Source: Bugulina stolonifera (lineage: Eukaryota; Bryozoa; Gymnolaemata; Cheilostomatida; Bugulidae). From it: a stretch of DNA of 64,000 bases. The DNA is taken from NCBI GenBank assembly GCA_935421135.1, contig OW285188.1:6190733-6254732 (forward strand), read 5' to 3'. The notes beneath the pieces are model-generated. The model saw only the letters and a list, made by a program, of their open reading frames with translations, made no database searches and was not told the DNA's origin. Made by a program: the position numbers and the translations under genes. Positions 18,701 to 33,700 of this stretch are shown in pieces. Numbering within the stretch: position 1 is the first letter of the stretch; the number at the start of each line of letters is the position of its first letter.

Positions 18701-21700
18701 AGCATCACGTTTGCTTTACATTCTATATTTTTCACGGACAACGCATAGACAACAAAAACGAAAACAACAAGTGGAAAACTCCTTTCATTTACATGTCCAA
18801 TCTCCATCCATTTTACTTAAAATTTCTATATCTGAATTGTACACACCATAGCTGCTGCATCTACATTGTACACATTCTTTAGTCAGGTTGTGTCAAATGC
18901 AACAGGAAAGGGGATGCTAGAACTATTGCATGGAAGTCACTGGATGGTTTCTTAAAATACTAGTTCTGTGAAAGGATGTATAGCCTGGGGATGGGGCCCA
19001 ACAATCGCACACATCTGGTTGATGGAACCTGAGCTAATGATATGCAGCATAATGACGGTTCGATGGACTAGATATGTATGTGTTAAAGAACAGTATAGAG
19101 ACACTGTCAGAGCTGAGGCTAAGACTGTATGAGGTAGAAGATAAACTAAAAAGAGTGGGAGCTGAGGCTAAGGGTAATGTGGTGAGGAGCATAATACAAA
19201 GGCTATTTAGTTCAGTAATGGCAGTTTGTTAATTTACTGCTGCTAATGACTAGCTAACGACTTGTACACATTATATTATATGATTAACAATCAGCATCTA
19301 TTATTTGTAGTTTAGGTAATTGAACCAGTTTACTTGTTAATAACACATTATCTACTGTGTACATCACAATAAATGTCAATGATCGGAGTAACAATTGATG
19401 CTACTTGTTTATTTGATGGCTTCGGTTTTGATTCCAAATGACGCCTTCCTAATGAGGCTATCAGCCTGATTCCAATCTGCTCTAAATTAGAAAGAACTGT
19501 AACATCCTTTGTACCAGTTAAAGAGAAAAATACTATCTACATGGAGAACTTACATGTGTACCACACAGAGCAATAGGTGAATCCTCCAACTCACTATCAA
19601 TATGGATTGTGTAAAAGAATGAAAACCAAAAGTTAGAAAGCTGAAAGTGTGTTGGAGTTGTCCCTACTATGCTGTGTTGGTCATACAATCAATCATTGCT
19701 GTTGAAAGGCTTTTGTATGAAGTTTGCTAAATCAAATGCTTCACAAACACATTCCATTTGTTGGCTTGTCAAGTCCAACACTCCTAATATAATATTAAAC
19801 TCCATGTGTGGGCATGAAACCAGATCATACTCCAAAAAGTGCCACCAAGGAATTTCAAATGTCAAACTGCCCACTTCATCCAAGGTGGGAAGTATATTTT
19901 TTATCTTTGTCACAAATATGGATAAGAATGAAGGAGATGAATAATGAAGATGGCGTAACGTAATCGCGGCGTTGTGACTCAGGTTGGTCAAGTGCTCTCA
20001 CATTATGACTCATTGTTAGAAAGGTGATAGGTAAACATTGGCTCTGTGTTTGAGGGTGCAGGCCGCCTCTAGCCTGAGATCTCTGAGAAATGAAATAGTT
20101 GATATTAGAATACAGGAGTGGCGGGGAATTATTAATTAGTTTAAAAACCTAAAGATTTAGTCATCGTCTCCGAAGGTGTTTAAAAATATTTTAACTGATG
20201 AGTAGGCCTTGCTATTTACACAACCTGACTAAATACGAAAAATTGCATTTGATATATTATGAGCATGTAACTTACGTGGGAAGAGGAAATGAAGGTCAGT
20301 GTATATTTTATCTGCCTTTCTATATTCCGAATCTATTAAGTCTTCATCGTCAGTAGTGGTGGCGCTGTAGTGGGCATCCATAGCTAAATGTACAATAATA
20401 GTGTTACATTATACAGTCATATGCTACAATGGTGGGGGTAATAGGGTGAAGAATATGATAATGCAATATTACATTAAAAAGGGTCAATATGCAGGGTCGA
20501 TGTTGCAATGTATTTGTGACGTTGTGATGTTGGACAGCGTAAATTGTGCATACAGTGTGTATACCAGTTAGTTTATTAAGTTAAGGGGTTTCTTTCACAC
20601 AAATCAGCTTTGGGGCTTCTAAACAATGTACAGTATCAAAATACAAGAGTGCATCGTGTATTTTTATATCTAGTGATATAGATATCTCACGGTCTATGTA
20701 AGTTACAATTACTTATTTTTATACGCTGCACTTGTAAAAATGTTTTATTCAACAATTTGGCATTGAGATTGAGAATTTACTAAACTTAATATAGGTTATC
20801 TATATTTATACAAACAGCCCACATGTATAATTGTATCATCTCCTGCAAATAATTGGCAGTGCTCTACAGGTGTGCTGTATATTTGGAGAGACACTTTCGA
20901 TAAACACGTATAATTAACACTTTTACCTGCGAATGACTAAAGGTGAATCAGAAACAAAAAATATGCCTCGGCCTGTCATAACATTGTTTTTATTCGCCGA
21001 GGCTTCCTTATTTCTCTTAAGTTATGATTCACACTGGGTATTGCAATCTGTGGGTTAAGAGGATAAAAAATAAAACAGCCCTGGAGTGTATTAATACACA
21101 TGCAGTATCCTGGAGCGTAGTGATACATATACATGTACAATATCCTGGAGCGTATTAATACATAAACAGCATCTGTATTAATAATAATTATACATGTAGC
21201 TATAAATATAGTGTCCTGTGGCGTATTGATATAACAACAATATCCTGAAGCGTATTAATACATAAACAGTGTTCACCTATTGCATACCTGACCTGTACAC
21301 ATAGTCATATACAATATAATGTTTTATTCTACAAGTACCCCCAGCTGTGTTGGATGCGTGACTGACGATGCATTGTTCAGATGATATAGTGTAAATCCTA
21401 CACACATAATGTACAAAATGTATAATTTTTATATAAATATCACACACTGCAACAAACAACACACATGTTGATGTCTATGCAGTACAGTACACCGATAAGT
21501 TCAAAAGTACTATTTATAGTAGAAGCAGGTTTTCGTAATACAGTGTATCACTACATTTAATTTAGAAAATGTTTGTATGACTTGTGTAGATGTGCAATAT
21601 ACGATGAGTTATACGTGTTACGTTACGTGTTACGTGTAGGTAGTGCATATTCTATGTGCTATTAGTTGTAGTATATAGTATCCATCAAGCATGTAATAAA

Positions 21701-24700
21701 CATGTATACAGCATACACACATACTCGTAAATGTACTTTATTTTACACGGTTACAGCATATGTTGTAGACACAGTCATGTTGTATTATTGAGGACACCAG
21801 ACCCAATGCCTCCTGTGGAAAACTACTGGGAGATAGAGGGGTGAGTGGGCACTATATAATCAGTAATATTATTTATTGCACTTGTAATTTCCTACATTGT
21901 ACTAAAGTATACCACACCATCTCCAGTGTGCAAGGGTAGGTGAGTGAAATACGTCAATAATTTCCTGCCAGCTAGCACTTCCTGTTTGTAGTGGAACTAT
22001 TCCAACTCAACACCTTTCAATACACAATTGACTTTGTTGTGATGTGAGCAGAGGGAGTGGCCACCAAATATGTACATCTCTGAGAATTTTCCAACAGCCT
22101 ACGCTTAGACTTGACACAATTTTTGTATTCAAACAGAGAGTGAATGCAATCCGTAACTTCAAATATGCACTACACTACTTGTGATACTAATATGAATAAA
22201 ATATATTGTAATCCATAAATACTGTATATCTTGTTATTATTATAGCGTTTAACTATGCATAATTTGACACTAGTACTACATGTATTATTAAATAGTATTG
22301 GAAGATTGCCAGATGCTATGTTGGATTTTTATAACAATTAATAGGTATAAACATAAACATAAAGTTTGAAATGGGTGTACATGTAGGTTTTGATAGCCTG
22401 TTGACGCTCATGAAATGAATTCTGGGTACTTGTAACTAATTATAGGTTTTCTCTCCGAATAATTATGTTTGAATCGATGAAAGTGAGTGGTTGACAATGA
22501 TTTGTTGACAGCGGTGGTTGACAGCAAGCAGTTGAGAATGTGTTTTGTTTTATAGGTGCACTAAAATCACTATTTGTTATAAATATAAATTTTTTCCTTT
22601 GGGAGTAGGTGTGTAAAATGACACGCAGAAGGCGGATTAAAATTATATTATTTATGCTGAATCACAAGAATGTGCACAAGCAATAACAAACTTTTCTTAC
22701 CTCTGTAAAACTCTGCCTCGGCTTCAGTCGTCACTTTTTTAGATTGTATGGATATAGCCACCGTCTCCCCAATATTTACTATAGAGTGGTAGTAGGACTC
22801 GGGCTAAAAGAAGCAAAGTAATACTTATTATGTAATCTCTTTGGATCCTAGATATTTTCAAAAAACAAAATAATTATCTGGGTGTGTTTTAGTTCATATT
22901 CATCTATTAGTAAGACATTATGCATTAGATAGAGTTCTGCTGTCTGTAAAATTTGGAAGAGAAATAACACTGAACCAAATGCTCTGGAAATACTAACACA
23001 CATGATCGGGATTGACAGACAGAAAGGAGTCGCTATTAATTAGTGTTTCATTTCACAGCAAATTAGTTTTTGTAAATTTGCAATTATTTGACTTTTAATT
23101 GTTCTGCACATTTATGTATGCTCTTACTGTGGATGAGTTTAAATAATAGTTGGGACAAAAGTAGAAGTAATATATCAGCACATCCCATTACAGGATGCTG
23201 AGACATTGTTAGAGCAAAGGAAAGGTTTGTGTAAATCATCGATTAATAGACTCCATTGATTCACTGAGTAAATCTAAATTGAATCACTTTGATTAGTAAT
23301 TAAGATAAAATTGTTTGGCATAAGACTACACAATAATTTATATTTTAAGCACCCATAATTTTAGTTTTGTGGCAAAATGTTTTCTAGTTGAATTACCTAT
23401 TATAGATTGTTCAAAACTAAACATTAATTAGTTACTGAATATTTGAAATATAAAAGTTAATACGCTTGCACTGGGTAGAGAGGGCCAAGGGGTGACTGGT
23501 ACACATTGCTACTGGAGGATCAGAAAAATTCAGAAGCAATTTACCATCATGCAATACATATGAAATGTGTATTGAAAGATCTCTCTGAAAATTTACTATG
23601 AAATGAATCATTGGATCAAAAAGTAAGCCTAGCTACTTATCAATGAACACGAAAATAGTCATTCATAAAATTTGACAGATTAAGTTATACATCATTTAAG
23701 GTCAATCGTAGTTTTTTGCAATCCGAATCAACTGGAACATGATATGTCGTATTGTTGAGGATTGCTCTAACTGGCTCTAGGCCACAGCAGCGGTGAAGAG
23801 GTCAAAGGAGTGGCTAATCCCGGAAAGAGTATATTGGCTAAGTTGTGATGAACAGAGAAAAGAGTTTTTATCCACAGAGGATTGTTCGAAGAGCACTGTC
23901 CAATGAAATAGCACGATTGTTAAATTGGCTGAAGATAATATATGCTGTTTACCCTTCATTATAAGAATACTCTACAAGTAAGAGACACTGTTCTATACAG
24001 TGAGGGGGCCAATGTGAATTTGTATCCACTCCTCAAAAATCCAGATTTATCGATTGATCTGCTGTGAAAGAGAAGAAGGCAGCCAAGCCAATAATAAAGA
24101 CTTGCTATTAATAATTGTATTATACTAAACCACCCTGGTGCTTAGCTCTATCACCTTTTATCATCTAAGACTTGGAAGCTTGCCAGAGAGGAATGGAATA
24201 TACATGTATATCTTGTGGGAACATCGAGTGCTAGATGTGATGCTACTCAATGTACATGTACAACTAAACAGGCTAGCCTTTGAACTATCAAATGAGTTGG
24301 AAAAATTATCTCCTTACGCAATAATGCTTCAACCGAAGAATGATGCACACGAATGCGATCTAGATTCTAGATATGTAGTGTCGCATCATATCCACGTAAT
24401 ATCGGCTACTACTAGCAAATGGGGAGAGAGGTTAGGATGGGAATAAGATTTTTTACGTAGCTTATTGCAAAACTAAATTATATGGAAGTTCATGGAATGA
24501 TGTAACACTACTTTCTATCAAGCCATCATATCTACTAAATGTCTCTTAAATATAGTTGGTTAGGCATGCAACACCAGCGACTTATTTACATGTAACATGT
24601 AAATAGTGCACGTTGTGTAACATGTAACAAGAGTCAAACGTTCTGCTAAATGGGAGTTGTCTCATCTTCTGTATGACCTGATGTTATTAGACAACTCCAA

Positions 24701-27700
24701 ATGCTGCAGCAGCTATCTGTAGATATAATAAGGTTCAACAAACTCTATTATCTGTCTGAAGAGCTGCTGTTCACATTTCCTGATTCAACTGATTAAATTC
24801 TTACATAATATTTTACACAATATACACAATACTTGGACAGATATATAAAGATAATAAAATATAACAATACAATATTTTGTATATTTCTAAATTTTATATT
24901 ATACTAGGACACTCACCCTGAACTAGTCTTTATTATACATTGTGGATTGTATACACCTGTACAATACCAGTCAACGAACTTATTGTATTTACCTACACAG
25001 TTAGTATAACATGGTATGATGTATTTACCTAGACAGTTAGTATAACGTGGTACAATGTGTTGCTACGTTCTGCACGAGACAGAATGGCCCTATAAGGAAA
25101 CAATTTACGTAGCAACAGTACTGTAGATGTTGTTACATATACAATATATTCTCTGGCTGCACGTGATGTAGTACAGTACATACTGCATTTTATATTTCTT
25201 TCTATCTGCTGCTCATTTTGGTGTATCGCTATAACTTACTACAGAACTTAGCGAGTAGATGCAGCATATTTATATACATGTAGGCCTACATTGTATATAC
25301 ATGCATACATATTATACGCAAGACCTAAACACATGTGCGATACAGATTTTCTATTCATAGAATGTGGAATTAGTGAACTTTGGTTGTTTTTCATTCATCT
25401 TATTAGCAATATTGCACTCTATAACATTCACTACAGGAAAACTGTTATGTTGGAAGTTGGGCTAGGTACTGTATCTCCTCTATATCTACCCATGCTGACA
25501 GATGGAGAGTAGAGCAGTGGAGACTTCACGTGCCTTATTCCACATAATCATGACCCGCCATAAAATGATGTGGTAATAAGTTAACATTTCTTCAGTCATT
25601 CAGTGAGACCATCAAATAGAATAGCAGGTAAGGTGTTTGGGGGTTTATAATATTATACATGTATTTGTTATGACTGTACAAATGGGCTAATAAAATCAGA
25701 TATTCCTGCTAAACAATGATTCAACAAAATATCTTTTATGGAATTTATAATTTGGCAAACAATAATATTATAAATTCATATTATGGATTGGTTTGGCCCT
25801 GGTTTAGTTTGTATACTTGAAACCACCTCTGCAGGTTAGGGCTGAGTGGAAAGTTGTTTGGTAGGTACTTTATAGGGGGATAGCTTGCTACGCCATGTCA
25901 TCATTAATAATAATAATAGAATTACTGTATATCTTCCTAACTCTATGACGCTGTCATATTGTAATAATTTAGATGATAGAAAGAAGTGAGCAAAAAATGA
26001 GAATTAATAATTGTGTTGTAACAGCGTTGAAGAGATGTGGCTAGTGTTTACATCACAATGCCTGCTTACCCTGGAGTAGCTATTCATTTGCTTCCTCTAC
26101 ATGCAAGAGTCCAGTGAGATACAGTAAGTACTTGCATGTACTTAGCTGTGTAAAAATTTTGATAAACAATATAATACTGTGTGCAGCTGCCCCTCTGTGC
26201 TACAAAACTGTCCGGAATTTAGAATTTGTTCCAAAATTATCTTAGCTCTTATAAATGCGTACCTACACATGTATACTAGATGGCTCTCACTTTGTTGTAG
26301 TGCTAAGGCTATGAGATGGACATTGGACAGCGTGTTGACCTCAGGGTGTACAGCAACACTACTTGAGTCCAGAATAGAGAGATAAACAAGTGAGTAAGAC
26401 CCTCATTCCCTTGGCAGGTGAGCATGTGAGCTGGTGGGGCCACACAGGCCCACCAAGGAATACATCTTACTAGACCATGATTTATGTACAATAAACCCAT
26501 CTAGAGATTGTGGGAAAGTTAATAATAGATGTTTATAATGGAGGTTTGTGGACCACTGAGTGATTTATTTAGAGTCATAGAAAGTAACGGTATATATCGG
26601 ACAGGATGATACCTTACAACAGCATTAGAGCGGTTTTATAAGATCTACCTACATGGCTGTATGACTTCGATGTTGCGAATTATTCACCCGAAAAGTCCTC
26701 TTAGAATTAAAGCTTCTATCATATCATTTTGACAATGATATTATAGAAGATTAACCTGAATGAACCTGAAGATGTTATTGCAAAGAGATACATGTAAACA
26801 CCACATCCATGTGCGCCAACCAACATCATTTTTTGTGTGTATACTATTTATCTTCTCACTCCAAGTCACATTAGTTTTGGGTGTTTGTTTGTGGATCATG
26901 TTACCTATAAGGCTGGTAAGTGTAAAGTTGAATCTGATTGGACGAAGGCAGGTGTCACAGCTAGCCGCATCTGATTTCCGTAGAGATAATATTGGTGTGT
27001 GTTAACATTATAAGTTATATAACAGTATTGTTATGGCTACAAGCTTCATTTACTTTAATTCTGTCTAGATGCAATCTTCTTGGCACAGATCTACGTGCTA
27101 GTGCTGAAATGAATCACGCTTCCTTAGATCATGCTATTTTATTGGTGTATTAAAATTATGCTTGATCATTACTTGTAATATTCTCATGTGCAGACGAAGT
27201 TGAGAGATTATCTAAAAAACAGATAGTATTTACCGTGCCAATATTACTACCGGTAGGACTTATTCTCTCTTTTACTAAAGATGCTGTTTGTACATACTAA
27301 CACATGCATCTAGATCTTGCCTATGTCTGTTAGATAAAATCTAATTGACAGGAAAAGAGCCAACTATTGCATAAAGTTGCTGGATGAAATTTGATCATTT
27401 ACGCATATAATATACATGTACATGTATAATATTATACCTGTACATATACATGTACATGTAATATTTTTGTAATTTAGATTGTATATAATGTAGTGAACAG
27501 ACCTAAATGAGCCTGCAAATGCAATTGTATGGCAGATTTCAAATATCAACCTTTGAGCAAACAGTTTTAATTTAAAGCAGTTGATCACCAGACGTACTAT
27601 TCCTTGTTTTTGTGCAAAATGTCTGAATAAATTATCAGTTTATAAATAATTTGAGTTGCGGAAAATTAATTTAAATTACTGATTATGCCAAATCATTAGG

Positions 27701-30700
27701 AGATCTAAGTCAAATATAAATTTATAATGCAAGTATGTGCCATAGAGATCTCCACAAGCTGTATTTGGTGACACAGACAATTAAGGCTTTGGGGTTAGTG
27801 CAGGTGGATATCAATTACCAACCTTGAGATCATGGTTACACCTTTAATCAGCAAAACTCTTTACTGGCTCTTTAAGTTAAGCTTTTGAATTCGTTTGTTC
27901 TGGTAGCAAAACAGATGTTGAAATTAACATCACAACCTGGCAGGTTGGATTACTTTGCATAATTGTAAATAGTTCAGAAAGATTTATCTTGGATTACATG
28001 AACAAGGAAGTAGCAAGCTAGTCCACAGTCAACACAGACCTGTAATGGTATTACGGCCTCAGTGTCTCTTTCATGTTTTAACGTTTTGTGCATGTGTCTA
28101 AAGTGCAAATTTCCCTTTTATGCTATGTGGTTGGGGAAGGGGTCGTGCAGGTAGGACCCTTTTACATCGACAACTCTTCACTCAGAGGCTAGACTAGAGG
28201 CTATCATCTGCATAGAAATAATTCAAAACTGTTGTTTGCTGAAATTGCTGGATTTGCTAAAAAGTGTTTCCAGTATCGATGTGCTTAAAATACAGGATAC
28301 AGAATAAAGTACATCCTCATTTAAGTGAATTTCTACTGTTCTTATGCGGTCTATTGCTAGATAAGCTATCCGTAGCCTGACCTCTACAGATGAGCAAGTC
28401 TTATACATGCTGTTGAATAAGGCTATATGAAGGCGGGTCCCATTTGAGCTGGAAGCTGGACTAGCATGCATTTCTGTGATTGGTTTACATAACTCACTTA
28501 GAAGAAGGTGACAAGCAATAAAGAGAGCAATTCCATTTACTAAGAAAAACCGACATATGAGACTTAGAGAGGGATTAAAATGGCTTTCCTTCCGAACTGC
28601 ATATTTCAAGGCCAGATTGTATTATGCTTCGAAAATATTAACTAAATGAATAATAGAGAGAAGGTAAGTAAATAGATTACATAGTGATACATTACCACAT
28701 AGACGATCTCTCCTGCATTCTGTATACACTCCATAGGTTTGTCTGCAGGTGCTAGCTTTGGATAGACATATTGCAACCATGCTGTGGGCGTGAACGAGTA
28801 CAAGCCTACAAGTACAAGTGCATTATAATAACCATGATAGTGCAGCAGAAAGCAATCAAAATGGTTAATGGATATGACAGAAAGCTGCCTTCTCCCTAGA
28901 GTAGAGGTGACACTTCGTGAGGTAGTTATATGGTTGATTGGTGCAGGTATGGAGTTATGCACACCATACAATTATCTATGGTGTACCATGTCTATGGTGC
29001 GCCATGTCTATGGTGTACCATGTCTATGGTGTGCATATGTTAGATATTCGGAGGCCATAATGCCAAATACATCTGATGAAAAGAAGAGGCGGGTTATGGC
29101 AGCAGTTATCCAATAACTGTATGTTCCCCAATATGAGTTTATGGGATTGATTCTGCTCAATTAATGAAAGGAAAGATAGGTTATGAAAGATCATTTCATC
29201 GGTTCCAACTTCCACAGTGAATATACGGTAACTTTTAGCTTTCTTTATCCTAGACTAAAGGACAGCGTTGGAATAAAATTGAATACGATATGCGATACTG
29301 TACTATAACTTGTATGATGCTGTTCGAAATAACAGCTATATCGAACTTGTGCAGTAGCAACGTAATGCAAAGTACATGTACATGTACCTGATATAGGTAA
29401 GTTATGTCGAGCATGGGAGTGAGTACACAGTTGTAGGCCTACTCTTCCGTTACAATCCGTGTTCTATAAATAGAACCAAATCCTGCTCATTAAAATAAAT
29501 TCTTCATGCTTTATTATGCCCAGGAAATACACACTTCAAAGTATTAAAGATGTTTAACCAAACAACCTCTACTAACCAATCAGATGTGTTGGATTCGTTG
29601 CATATCCATGGGTAAACATAGCTCTCCCTTTCCAGGAATTGGTGTGCAGAGTAACAGTAAATAGACCGATAAGGGGGACCGGCACCTAACCCCCCCATTT
29701 GAGTCTACCGAAATAGAAGCTAAGATCAACAAAATTATCCTTTTAAAATGGCCAACACACTAGCAGAGTTAAACCAGCTCTAACGCTGTGGTAGGTCAAC
29801 CCAGTCGTTGACACAGTCATTGTCCAAGCTACCTAATTAATTTAAAATTCAATTTTTTTGCTAAACAATTATAATTAGCAAACCAGTTAATTCTCTTTAA
29901 TCTTGACTGAGTAGCTGTTGTTTTGTTTAGCAATGGGTACAATTGGTAAATTATGATAATATTAATGATAATAAGGTATGTGAGCAGTGAGTCGTCCTCT
30001 CTCTGATCTCATATGTTATCATTAATATAATCTCCGGAATATTTAGTTAAATGTTATTTTATTTTCCCACGAGCTTTCATTGCTCTAAAACAGATTTGAT
30101 ATGCAGACATGTCAGGGATGGTGAAATATAGCAGTAATAAACACACTTTGGCCCATCAAGCTTAAATGCATTATTTATTTTATTCATAAGTTATTATTTA
30201 TTGTTATTTAAATTTGTAATTATAGCAGGCAATAAATATAATTTTAGTCTGTAGTATGCTAGCTTGTATCCAATAACATGTGCATTTTCACAATCACACA
30301 TGTACATTATGCTGCATGTATGTATGTATACGTATTTACATGCACTTACATGCGTGTATGTACATGCATGTATGTATACATGTGTGTACATGTACACACA
30401 TGTATGTATACATGTGTGTACATGTTCACACATGTATGTATACATGAGCATGTAAGTAGATGTAGCCTACATACATGTACACAAAACTTGGGTGTACTCA
30501 ATGTGGAGACAGTGTAGCCTAATTTCTTCCTGTTTTAGATCTCATTTGTGTGGCTCTAGGAGTACACCCTTCTAATGCTTTGGATCTATTGCAAGAGGCG
30601 TGCTATCCCGACCCTGCGATTCTAAGCTGCCAATGACAGCAAGAGGTACGCAGGCTAAAAGCTCAGGAAGTCCTGTATAATGCTCCACCAGAATCATGTA

Positions 30701-33700
30701 AATGTAGGCTACATCATCCACATGTACTAGTAAAACGTAAATGTGGAAGTGCGGCCATTACAAGCAAGGTAGAACTTTCTCACATGCAACTACCGGTATT
30801 TTTGGAGGGCTTTGCACCCTGATAAAGACGTGGAGTACGTTCTAAATAGTTAAACAGGTAATAGAAATAGAAATATAACCTTATCTATGGTTCTTTAAAT
30901 ATTGACAAGTGTAGCATTTTCATGATTTATATTATTATTATGCAATCGAGCATCGTGTGGTGTAACATCGCAAAGGTGCATTATCATAGACCTATATCAA
31001 TAGTTATAGTGCCAGAAATGTTTTTCTATGCGTTTGCCAAAAGCGTAATAATAATATGGTTTAATAAATCAAATCCAAAAGGTTAAAAGTTATTTTTGCA
31101 TTCATTAGAAACGAACTAACATATTGTATATCTGATATTATAATTATGTCATGAATGTGACAATATTACCACCAAATTATGATCTATTACCAGCCCATAA
31201 ATCAAAACATGAAAAAATATTCTGTAGTTGTCTTTCCATGTATATGTATTATTTCTCTCAAAGCTCTCTCTCGGGCAATGTTACCCATGTGCAGGTGTGA
31301 ACCGTCAGATTACGAGGATTTGAGAGTCAAGTACGTCTGCGGGTAAAAAATTGTGTAAAATTAGTAGATATGTCTCTTGCAACACTGCTAAATCCTATTA
31401 TTCGGCAAGTGTAAAACAATTTTGGTATGAGTATGAATTGTGTAAAATGTCAAATCCTGCTAAATACATGGAGGACAACGACCCTGCCTTGGTCAAATGT
31501 CACCATCAAAAAATGTAGTAAACATGTTAAATCTTAATGCTGTATATTATGTATCAATATATACACACCTTCTGTCCGCAAAATCTGAACTTATCCGAAG
31601 TAGCAAGTAGGCTAAACGTAAATGTTGTGTGTTTACAACCCATGAACTGTTTCTGAATTGCAGCCATCATAATTGTTTCTGTTGTATTCTGGTAACAAAA
31701 ACACATTCATAGTTGATATTTTTAAATAGTTTTATTTTACATTATTGTTCCATAATATTATGCTTTGTATCTGCCCTCTTATTTCTATAGTAACAAGTCT
31801 GTTGAGTAGAGTGTATGTTCGATGTCGGCCATCTTGCTTGTGTAAAACCGTATCTACAATGCTTCAAGTTGCACTGCTACATAGCCAGCAACCACAACTG
31901 TTAGGAATTTATCATTCTCATAGCTATTATTGTTATTTTGCTTCAGGGAGGTACAAGGAAAAGAAAAATCCTTGAGAAAAGAGAACAATTAAGGAAGTTG
32001 TTGAAAAAGTACGCACCAACAATAAAAAAATAGTAAGAAAGGAAGTGATGTCAACACCAGACTTAAGGTTTTGGTGGAATAGCTAGAGAAGCTGATCGTA
32101 CAGGTGGTGTAATCTGTAAGCTGGATGATGAGTGACATGATGTGTGTGCAGATCTCACCAAGACAGATGTTTGATGAAAGGAGCTGAAGGAAAGCGAAAA
32201 GCATGAGTCACTCTACTGTAAAGGTACATGCGGCAGAACATGGGACTTGGGGATTGACTGAATGATCAGCTGGATGATCTACTAAATGATCGACTGAATG
32301 ATCGACTGAAAGACTGAATGAATGATCGACTGAATGATCGACTAAATAATTGACTGAATGATCGACTAAATGATCGACTGAGTGATCGACTGAATGATCG
32401 ACTGAGTGACAGGGGATGTTGATTGCACCTCAAGTCACAACTTCTGGGAACACTTGATCAGCCCGCAAAACAAAAATGCGTAAACAACTAACTATCTGTA
32501 ACGATTGCTGTAGAATGACACTTGACAAAGCCCACGCCCAGCTTGGACGACCCTTGATTAATTGTTGTCATTGTCATTATCAAAGCTTTAGTTTTACAGA
32601 TGTTGCACAGATCTATTTCTTCATGTTTTGATGACATGGTAAATCTGAGTGACACTATATATTTCTTTTACTTTTTGCTTCCTTCTTGGTGCTTACAGAT
32701 TTATAGGTCACAATCTGAAGCTTTTAGTCATTCAGATAAAAAGGCTTGTACTTACAAGTGATATAAAGTGAAAAAGGATTTATTGATGGTGAAAAAATGG
32801 AATCAAAAGTAAAGGGTCCGACCCCTACATAACGAATATGTACATAAAGACAAATGAACCAGTATTCTAAAAGAGAGACTAATTCATAAAGGAGACAAAA
32901 GCCGAATTAATGGCGGTTGCAGGCGTAGAATAATATCTAACTACAGTATATCCAAGTATGTACATGATCATTGCTTAGAAATCATTGAGGTAAAATGTAT
33001 AGCATAGTTTATAAAAATAATATACATGTAATTTATGTTATGTTTACAAATAGTTATCGCTACATGTACTTAGCATGCTTTCTTTGCATTCACACACATA
33101 TTGCCACTCCTTGCATAGTAGTCATGGAGTCCATGGTCCCTAGGCGGCGCACTTAAGTGTGCATTATGGGTAATGGTAAGACAGCCAATTGGAAGGTGAA
33201 ATTGCAGTATCTCACTAGATTCTCACCTGTTGAACAGGAGTTTGCAAGGAAACAGTCCTTGTGTCTTGGAGCGTGCCAGAGAAAAGTTGTTCAAAGTTTT
33301 AATTAACAATAATTCATTTCTCACACAAAACACTTAAGATTTATGCCATCATTATATAACACTGATTAAAGAGGAATATGTTATGTAACAATAATAATAT
33401 TGTTTTCATTTTTCCCTCCTCAACATTCTGGATGCATGAGCCAACAGAACTGAAGATGTCACCTGTGCTTTAGTGAAGCGTATGAAACAAAAGTCATGGT
33501 CACAGATTATCTCCCCTTAGCAGAACTAGGTAGATACCGGGGAGCACATCCGAGCAAATCAAGAAACAGAAAGACAGCGAATCGGAAAATAGCATAGCAG
33601 TGAATCAGGAAAGAGAATGGCAGCGAAGTAGGAAACAAAATTGCAGCAGGTCATAGTGATGCACAATAGCTAACCAGTAAACCATGTGACAACAAACAGT

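Larger units (their letters stand above)
12707..20275. other. Intron 6 of the JMJD8-like gene
   Basis: About 7.6 kb. It contains a degenerate 160-bp direct duplication (16051-16422), a hairpin MITE (17072-17231), several short GTTGTC/GACAAC palindromes, and two candidate plus-strand exons (14621 and 16971). AT-rich filler with TACATGTA words occupies the rest. Confidence 0.55.
20384..22700. other. Intron 5 of the JMJD8-like gene
   Basis: Holds a small foldback (20943-21031), a degenerate tandem array (21079-21272) and the candidate plus-strand exon 21757-21840. Nothing else was recognised. Confidence 0.5.

Noticed and set aside
28223..28609. 128-codon minus-strand frame in JMJD8 intron 4
   Set aside because: It lies on the coding strand of the intron, has no recognisable domain and no splice context.
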